10,076 nucleotides of DNA, taken from JBBQIY01 sp964618405. Its GTDB lineage: Bacteria; Verrucomicrobiota; Kiritimatiellia; RFP12; UBA3636. The notes beneath the pieces are model-generated. The model made no database searches and was not told where the DNA came from. It saw nothing but the letters and a program-made list of their open reading frames with translations. The position numbers and the translations under genes were made by a program. Location of the stretch: NCBI GenBank assembly GCA_964618405.1, contig CAZUAY010000142.1, positions 1-10,076 of the forward strand. The letters run 5' to 3'. This document shows, piece by piece, positions 6,139-10,076 of the stretch (the first letter of the stretch is position 1; every line of letters begins with the position of its first letter).

Positions 6139-6879
6139 ATGATCGAAATACGCAATCTCACAAAAAAATTTGCACGTCATTACGCCTTGCAAAACGTTAC
6201 ATTCTCCGCCTCCTCTGGCGAGAGAATTGCGGTTGTGGGTTGTAATGGAGCTGGCAAGTCGACGTTGTTGAAAATTCTCTCGACCTATCTACCGGCAACC
6301 TCAGGCTTTGTCACCATCGATGACAATGATCTACTCTACGACTCCAACGCCATCCGTAAAATCACAGGGTATTTACCCGAGAACGCACCCCTCTATCTCG
6401 ATATGCGCGTGGCAGAGTACCTCAAATTTCGCGGCGCATTGAGGCGCATGAAGCGACTGCACCTCAACCGCCGATTCCACGAAGTAATGGCGTTCTGCGA
6501 TCTGGCCCCGTACCGCAGCGCACCGATCAATTCGCTCTCCTTCGGACTGCGACGCCGGGTTGGAATCGCCGATGCCATCCTTCATGAACCATCAGTCCTC
6601 CTGCTCGATGACCCTATCGCCTCGTGTGACCCCTATCAGACAGAGAAGATTACCGAGCAACTCTCATCTGACAAGCTCTGCGAGAATCGAACGCTGATTT
6701 TCAGCAGCCACTCGCGAGAAACGGTACAGGCCGTCGCGACACGAATCATTTTCTTAGAGCGCGGTACCGTCTGTGCTGACACCACGGACATCGCCTGCCT
6801 GAAGGACAACACGCTGCAGGCGATGTTCGAAAAATGGCAAAATGCGGACTCCCCAGAATTGGAGGCAACAGACCCATGA
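6139..6879 (+). CDS. ABC transporter ATP-binding protein, GldA-like, with Asp in place of the Walker B Glu
   Basis: The 246-residue protein is one ABC nucleotide-binding domain, cytoplasmic and partnering the permease encoded next. Visible motifs are Walker A GCNGAGKST (34-42, Cys where Pro is usual), GYLPENAPLY (77-86, the Q-loop region with Glu as in GldA/NatA-like ATPases), signature LSFGLRRR (133-140), Walker B VLLLDDP (153-159) and the H-loop His191 in SSHS. In most ABC ATPases the residue after the Walker B Asp is Glu and acts as the general base; here it is Asp158. The similarity is to ATPases of ABC-2 exporters, including gliding-motility GldA, but this is no evidence for gliding. ATG 6139 has a weak ribosome binding site. 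The stop overlaps the permease start as ATGA, so translation is probably coupled. Confidence 0.92.
   Translation: MIEIRNLTKKFARHYALQNVTFSASSGERIAVVGCNGAGKSTLLKILSTYLPATSGFVTIDDNDLLYDSNAIRKITGYLPENAPLYLDMRVAEYLKFRGALRRMKRLHLNRRFHEVMAFCDLAPYRSAPINSLSFGLRRRVGIADAILHEPSVLLLDDPIASCDPYQTEKITEQLSSDKLCENRTLIFSSHSRETVQAVATRIIFLERGTVCADTTDIACLKDNTLQAMFEKWQNADSPELEATDP
6861..6865 (+). promoter_or_regulatory. ribosome binding site of the permease gene
   Basis: GGAGG lies 10 bases before the ATG at 6876, inside the end of the ATPase gene. It decides the permease start against an in-frame upstream ATG at 6834, which lacks such a site and would add 14 residues unlike the family. Confidence 0.7.
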
Positions 6880-7601
6880 ACCCAGCATTGACAATCTGGC
6901 GCAAAGAGTGCCGATCGTTCCTACGCGCGCCAATCGCTTGGTGTGTGTTCGCAGGTTTCACCGCAGTTTGCGGTGTTCTCTTTACAGCGGCACTTCGCCG
7001 CGCAAGCGGTTCTACCGACTCGCTACCTGCTGTACTGTGCACCCAACTGATTTTTGCACTTTGCGTTCCGATCGCCCTCTTTACCATGAGCTTGTTTTCA
7101 ACAGAAAAAGCAACAGGCACGATCGAAACACTCATGACTGCACCCGTCACCGATGCACAAGTTGTGCTGGGCAAGTTCGCTGCCGCCTATACCCTTGTCT
7201 GCATTTCACTTGTGATCGCCTTCTCTGTTTTTCCAGTGTACCTCAAACTTGCCACACCGCCACCGACCTACAGTCCTCTATCACTTTATATTGGGATGGC
7301 GGCTGTTGCCCTTTGCGCAGCCACTGGCTGTGCATTGGGAACGCTCATCTCTCTACTTTCCCGCCAGCAGGCACCTGCCGCTATCGCAACCTTACTGCTC
7401 ACGCTCGCCACAGCAGCCGCCTTCACTGATTCCATCCCCGGCTTCAACGGGATCGCATTCATCAAAGCTCTTAACGTCGCCGACTTCGCCCGAGGAACAG
7501 CCGACACACGCATCGTCTTCGCTGCAGTATCGACCTTGATCTTCTTCTTATTCGTTGCGATCCGTATTTTAGAATCCCGCCGCTGGTCGTCCGCAAAATG
7601 A
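6876..7601 (+). CDS. ABC-2 type permease, GldF/NosY-like
   Basis: The 241-residue inner-membrane protein has about six hydrophobic segments and begins with the family's amphipathic RKECRSFLRAPIAW stretch (9-22) ahead of TM1. After TM2 comes the signature FSTEKATGTIETLMTAP, then VTDAQVVLGKF, the coupling-helix region of ABC-2 permeases that contacts the ATPase. Family members mostly export lipids, polysaccharides, ions or drugs, or belong to NosY or gliding systems. The substrate here is unknown. The start is ATG 6876 with GGAGG upstream. Both ends overlap neighbours by four bases (ATGA), linking ATPase, permease and binding protein into one translational unit. The large Gld G-type partner that often follows GldF-like permeases is absent, and a BtuF-like protein occupies its place. 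The single permease would work as a homodimer. Confidence 0.9.
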   Translation: MNPALTIWRKECRSFLRAPIAWCVFAGFTAVCGVLFTAALRRASGSTDSLPAVLCTQLIFALCVPIALFTMSLFSTEKATGTIETLMTAPVTDAQVVLGKFAAAYTLVCISLVIAFSVFPVYLKLATPPPTYSPLSLYIGMAAVALCAATGCALGTLISLLSRQQAPAAIATLLLTLATAAAFTDSIPGFNGIAFIKALNVADFARGTADTRIVFAAVSTLIFFLFVAIRILESRRWSSAK

Positions 7602-8515
7602 ACAGAACCCGCCTCACCACCCTCATTCTCGCCTCCATGCTGCTCGTCTTGTTTGTGACCGTGTTCGTCGTCCAAACCGAGCAACGCCGTGGCAGAGTCA
7701 AGACTCTGCCCCACCAAGAGAAAGCTCTGCACCCGCGCATTATCTCGCTTGTGCCATCCGTTACCGAAACGCTCTTTATGCTGGGCCTCGGCACCCATGT
7801 CATCGCGAGGTCAAACTACTGCGACTATCCGACCGACGTCACCAACCTCCCTGCCCTGGGTTCGCTCGGCAATGTCAACATCGAAGCAATCGCTCGCCTC
7901 AAGCCAGACTTCGTCATTCTCTCCGATGCACAAGCGCAATCTAAAATCCATACTGCACTGGCGAAGCTAAAGATCAACCACCTCGGCGTTCCCGCTTCCT
8001 CGCTCAACGACATCTACCAAAGCGTTTGGGACTTGGCCGAACGGTTTGATGCAAATCAGAATGCAGAGATCTGGCTGGAGCGCATGAATGTTCTGAATGA
8101 AAAGGTCAAAGCCGATGCGCCCAAGAAAGCACCGAGCATTCTCGTCTGCGCTGGACGCGATGTCAATGCTTTCGATAGACTCTACATCGCTGGGAAGAAC
8201 AATTTTTATGAAGGGATCGTCAAACTTGTGGGTGGCAAAAATGCTTATTCGGGAGAGCTTCCCTACCCCATGATCTCGCTGGAGGGTGTTGTGCAAATGA
8301 ATCCAGACATCATCATCGATGTGGTGATCGGCGGAAGTGATGAGGACGTCTTCAATGCACTGTTTCAATGGGGCAATCTGGCCACCGTCAATGCCGTCAA
8401 AACGACCGATGTCCACATCCTCACCGAAACGTGGGCTGTGCGACCGGGCCCACGCATTGACATGCTAATCAAAACCGTTGCGGATTATGTCGCGGAGTGG
8501 AATTCTAGAAAATGA
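7598..8515 (+). CDS. BtuF-like periplasmic (cobalamin/siderophore-type) solute-binding protein, membrane-anchored
   Basis: The 305-residue protein belongs to the PF01497 class of cobalamin, heme and siderophore binding proteins. Hallmarks are RIISLVPSVTETLFMLGLG (47-65), then RSNYCDYPTDV (71-81), NIEAIARLKPDFVIL (94-108), a long central helix, and a C-lobe with VQMNPDIIIDV. The RSxYCDYP segment is especially typical of BtuF-like proteins. Residues about 8-26 form one uninterrupted hydrophobic segment without an obvious cleavage site or lipobox Cys, suggesting an uncleaved N-terminal anchor facing the periplasm. It overlaps the permease gene by four bases and the amidohydrolase gene by four. 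The usual BtuC/BtuD partners are not in this window. Ligand identity cannot be read from the sequence; a corrinoid is the leading guess. Confidence 0.87.
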   Translation: MNRTRLTTLILASMLLVLFVTVFVVQTEQRRGRVKTLPHQEKALHPRIISLVPSVTETLFMLGLGTHVIARSNYCDYPTDVTNLPALGSLGNVNIEAIARLKPDFVILSDAQAQSKIHTALAKLKINHLGVPASSLNDIYQSVWDLAERFDANQNAEIWLERMNVLNEKVKADAPKKAPSILVCAGRDVNAFDRLYIAGKNNFYEGIVKLVGGKNAYSGELPYPMISLEGVVQMNPDIIIDVVIGGSDEDVFNALFQWGNLATVNAVKTTDVHILTETWAVRPGPRIDMLIKTVADYVAEWNSRK

Positions 8516-9303
8516 TAGTCGACTTTCATACCCATTGCTTCCCTGATGCCCTGGCTGAACGTGTTGTTCCCGCGCTGGCCGAGATAGCGAACATCAAAGC
8601 ATTTTGCCCCGGAACTGTAGCAGGACTTCGCAACTCCATGAAGCAGGCTGGCGTTGACTATTCTGTCATGCTGCAAATAGCGACGAAGCCTTCCCAAAAC
8701 CATTCCGTCAACACGTGGGCAATTGAGCGAAATGAACCGGGCATCATAGCTTTTGGCAGCGTCCATCCTCAAGGAGCAGATTGGAGCGACGAACTCGACC
8801 GCCTCGCCGAGGCTGGCATTAAAGGTCTGAAACTTCACCCCGAATACCAGCAATTTTATGTCGATGCCGATTTCATGCTCCCGATCTACGCACGTATTCG
8901 AGAACTCGGTTTTATCGTTGTTTTCCATGCTGGAATCGATGTCGGTATCGCACCGCCTGTTCATGGCACACCCCAGCATTTCGCCAACATCCTCGACCTT
9001 CTACCCAAGGGGCGTACCGTGCTTGCGCACATGGGAGGCTGGAAATCTTGGGATAGCGTTGAGAACCTACTTGTGGGATCGCATCTGCTGTTCGACACTT
9101 CCTTCTCCAGCGAGTTCATGAGCCAAGATCAAATTCATCGCATGATCCGAAATCATGGTGCAGACAAGTTCCTCATGGGCAGCGATTCGCCCTGGTCAGA
9201 CCAGGCAACCGCCATCGACGAGATCAAAAATCTTGAGTTAGCAGATGCCGAAGAACAGGCGATTCTTGGCGGAAACGCAGCACGTATTTTGAAACTAGAC
9301 TAA
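8512..9303 (+). CDS. amidohydrolase-family metal-dependent hydrolase (Amidohydro_2/COG2159-like)
   Basis: The 263-residue protein has a TIM-barrel amidohydrolase pattern. The metal-binding HxH is at 6-8 in VDFHTHCFPD. Then come GLKLHP (105-110), VFHAG with H139, LAHMGGW with H173, and GSDSPW with the catalytic Asp225. The closing GNAARIL (254-260) is the usual C-terminal helix. This set fits the PF04909 branch, which includes decarboxylases and lactonases as well as hydrolases, so the reaction is open; TatD-like DNases are a less likely alternative. It has no signal peptide and is probably cytoplasmic. Its ATG overlaps the stop of the binding-protein gene as ATGA, the third such overlap in a row, so it is produced together with the transporter genes. 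A flavin reductase-like gene follows after 12 bases. Confidence 0.88.
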   Translation: MIVDFHTHCFPDALAERVVPALAEIANIKAFCPGTVAGLRNSMKQAGVDYSVMLQIATKPSQNHSVNTWAIERNEPGIIAFGSVHPQGADWSDELDRLAEAGIKGLKLHPEYQQFYVDADFMLPIYARIRELGFIVVFHAGIDVGIAPPVHGTPQHFANILDLLPKGRTVLAHMGGWKSWDSVENLLVGSHLLFDTSFSSEFMSQDQIHRMIRNHGADKFLMGSDSPWSDQATAIDEIKNLELADAEEQAILGGNAARILKLD

Positions 9304-9307
9304 AGGA
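9303..9307 (+). promoter_or_regulatory. ribosome binding site of the flavin reductase-like gene
   Basis: AAGGA lies eight bases before ATG 9316 and begins on the last base of the preceding stop. This gene therefore initiates independently, unlike the coupled genes upstream. Confidence 0.65.
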
Positions 9308-9315
9308 AACCACCT

Positions 9316-9825
9316 ATGCAAATGAACCTACAACTCTCCTCTTTATTCATGCATCCCTTCACGGATTTCGATAAACGTTGGATGATTCTGAGTGCAGGCG
9401 ACTTCGCCAATGGCGACTGGAACTGCATGACAGTCTCTTGGGGCTTCATCGGAACGATGTGGAACCTTCCCGTGGCGCAAACCGTGGTTCGACCACAACG
9501 CTATACGCGAGAGTTCCTGGACAAGTATGACACCTTCACGCTCTGCTCCTTCCCGGAGGAATACCGCAAGGCATTGGCACTAATTGGATCAAAAAGCGGA
9601 CGTGATAGCAACAAAGTGGCCGCGTCAGGACTCCGCCCCGTGGCATCGGAAAAGGTTGCGGCGCCCTCCTTTGCTGAAGCCGATCTGATCCTCGAATGCC
9701 GTAAGATCTTTCGACAGCCAATGACACCAGAGGCCTTGCTCGATCCGCGCGCCACCAGTTCCTATCCAACGAACGACTATCACATCGCCTACATCGGCGA
9801 AGTGGTTGCTGTTCACAAAGCCTGA
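9316..9825 (+). CDS. flavin reductase-like / flavoredoxin-type FMN-binding protein
   Basis: The 169-residue protein matches the flavin reductase-like split-barrel family (PF01613). It has NCMTVSWG (36-43), the strand that contacts FMN phosphate, then GTMWNLPVAQTVVRPQRYT with the conserved Arg-Pro-x-Arg. Next come the TLCSFPEEYRKAL and GSKSGRD segments, and it ends YHIAYIGEVVAVH. Members bind FMN and either reduce free flavin with NAD(P)H or carry electrons as flavoredoxin; the short form here is like the latter group. It is probably cytoplasmic. It is last in the operon that starts at 6139. A link to corrinoid chemistry, for example reduction of an imported cobalamin, is conceivable but only inferred from position. 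A heptamer array in register begins six bases after its stop. Confidence 0.88.
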   Translation: MQMNLQLSSLFMHPFTDFDKRWMILSAGDFANGDWNCMTVSWGFIGTMWNLPVAQTVVRPQRYTREFLDKYDTFTLCSFPEEYRKALALIGSKSGRDSNKVAASGLRPVASEKVAAPSFAEADLILECRKIFRQPMTPEALLDPRATSSYPTNDYHIAYIGEVVAVHKA

Positions 9826-9830
9826 AGAGA

Positions 9831-9955
9831 AGTCGCGAGTGGTTAGTTGCTAGTTGCTAGTTGCTAGTCGCTAGTCGCTAGTCGCTAGTCGCTAGTTGCT
9901 AGTTGCTAGTCGCTAGTTGCTAGTTGCTAGTTGCTAGTCGCTAGTCGCTAGTTTC
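9831..9955 (+). repeat. heptamer tandem array (TAGTTGC/TAGTCGC)
   Basis: Fifteen perfect 7-base units run from 9844 to 9948, varying only at the fifth base. Read as T or C, the order is TTTCCCCTTCTTTCC. Two degenerate units in the same register precede it (from 9831) and one follows (TAGTTTC, 9949-9955). The register starts six bases after the flavin reductase stop. The unit is not a multiple of three, and the plus-strand units contain TAG, so coding is unlikely. The same heptamer occurs in three units at 5989-6009. Confidence 0.95.
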
Positions 9956-9960
9956 TGGCG

Positions 9961-10005
9961 CACCGAGAAGGCCAGCCATAGTGGGGAAGTAGCGAGTAGC
10001 GAGTG
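9961..10005 (+). repeat. dispersed repeat core, copy 2
   Basis: CACCGAGAAGGCCAGCCA, then TAGTGGGGAAGTAGCGAGTAG, match the minus strand of 4383-4424 at 38 of 42 aligned positions with one 3-base insertion. The copy lies between the CTAGTYG array and an AGTAGCG heptamer tract. The palindromes that border copy 1 are missing here. Confidence 0.8.
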
Positions 10006-10015
10006 ATGAGTAGCG
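9988..10015 (+). repeat. second heptamer tract (AGTAGCG)
   Basis: Four units in phase: AGTAGCG, AGTAGCG, AGTGATG and AGTAGCG. The reverse complement differs from the upstream CTAGTCG unit by one base in seven, so transcripts of the two tracts could pair imperfectly. The tract overlaps the 3' part of repeat core copy 2. Confidence 0.85.
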
Positions 10016-10021
10016 AGAACT

Positions 10022-10049
10022 ACTCCCTACTCCCTACGCCCTGCTCCCT
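10022..10049 (+). repeat. third heptamer tract (ACTCCCT)
   Basis: Four units in phase, ACTCCCT, ACTCCCT, ACGCCCT and GCTCCCT, with a sequence different from the two tracts to the left but the same seven-base period. It ends where the reading frame of a possible minus-strand gene stops. Confidence 0.85.
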
Positions 10050-10076
10050 TACTTCAGCGGCTCAACAGGATCCTTC
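10049..10076 (-). CDS. possible C-terminal end of a minus-strand gene (partial)
   Basis: From the window edge the minus strand reads KDPVEPLK followed by TAA (complement 10049-10051). The frame shown begins at 10075. The repeats stop exactly at this stop codon, as expected at a gene boundary, and the arrangement would be convergent with the flavin reductase-like gene. Only eight residues are visible, so no family can be named and chance is possible. Confidence 0.3.

Noticed and set aside
6139..7601. Evidence for gliding motility from the GldA/GldF-like pair
   Set aside because: This ABC-2 class is widespread in non-gliding bacteria, and no other gld genes are present.
9831..10049. CRISPR array
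   Set aside because: Units are 7 bases in direct tandem with no spacers, and no cas genes are present.

Overview
The window is about 10 kb of moderate GC and is densely coding. It shows ordinary bacterial housekeeping and transport genes separated by a few repeat-rich gaps. A secreted beta-barrel protein points to a Gram-negative cell. The GldA/GldF-like ABC pair, the E. coli-type CCA enzyme with an HD domain, and heptanucleotide repeats in the intergenic gaps would fit a lineage of the PVC group (Verrucomicrobia/Kiritimatiellota/Lentisphaerota) or a similar environmental Gram-negative. No rRNA or marker gene is present, so that placement is weak inference.

Layout. (1) 68-4312, plus strand: a J-domain protein with an acidic tail, a small outer-membrane beta-barrel protein, 5-formyltetrahydrofolate cyclo-ligase and the CCA-adding tRNA nucleotidyltransferase. 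Gaps are 24, -7 and 4 bases, so this is probably one transcript. (2) 4313-4547: a convergent gap filled by a structured, palindrome-rich repeat element. (3) 5764-4548, minus strand: a YccU-type CoA-binding protein followed after 5 bases by a COG1237-type metallo-beta-lactamase-fold hydrolase. (4) 5765-6138: a divergent gap holding a 39-base near-perfect palindrome, short heptamer and 13-mer tandem repeats, and a good sigma-70-like promoter reading rightward. (5) 6139-9825, plus strand: ABC ATPase, ABC-2 permease, BtuF-like solute-binding protein, amidohydrolase and flavin reductase-like protein. The first four are joined by three successive ATGA stop/start overlaps, and the fifth follows 12 bases later with its own ribosome binding site. 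(6) 9826-10076: three consecutive heptamer repeat families, then the apparent last codons of a minus-strand gene.

How the genes relate. The left operon mixes tRNA maturation, folate salvage, a chaperone-like protein and an envelope protein, and has no obvious single pathway. The right operon is tightly coupled and may be one functional unit. It pairs an exporter-type (ABC-2) ATPase/permease with a membrane-anchored BtuF-like binding protein and two small metabolic enzymes. That pairing is unusual, because BtuF-like proteins normally serve BtuCD/FecCD-type importers.

The most distinctive non-coding signal is a modular repeat family. A core of about 42-45 bases plus heptamers occurs twice in opposite orientation (4383-4424 and 9961-10005), each time in a gap at the 3' ends of genes. 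In each gap it is joined to a different partner module: palindromes at the first site, a 15-unit CTAGTYG-type array at the second. No clear defence system, CRISPR array, RNA gene or transposase was found.
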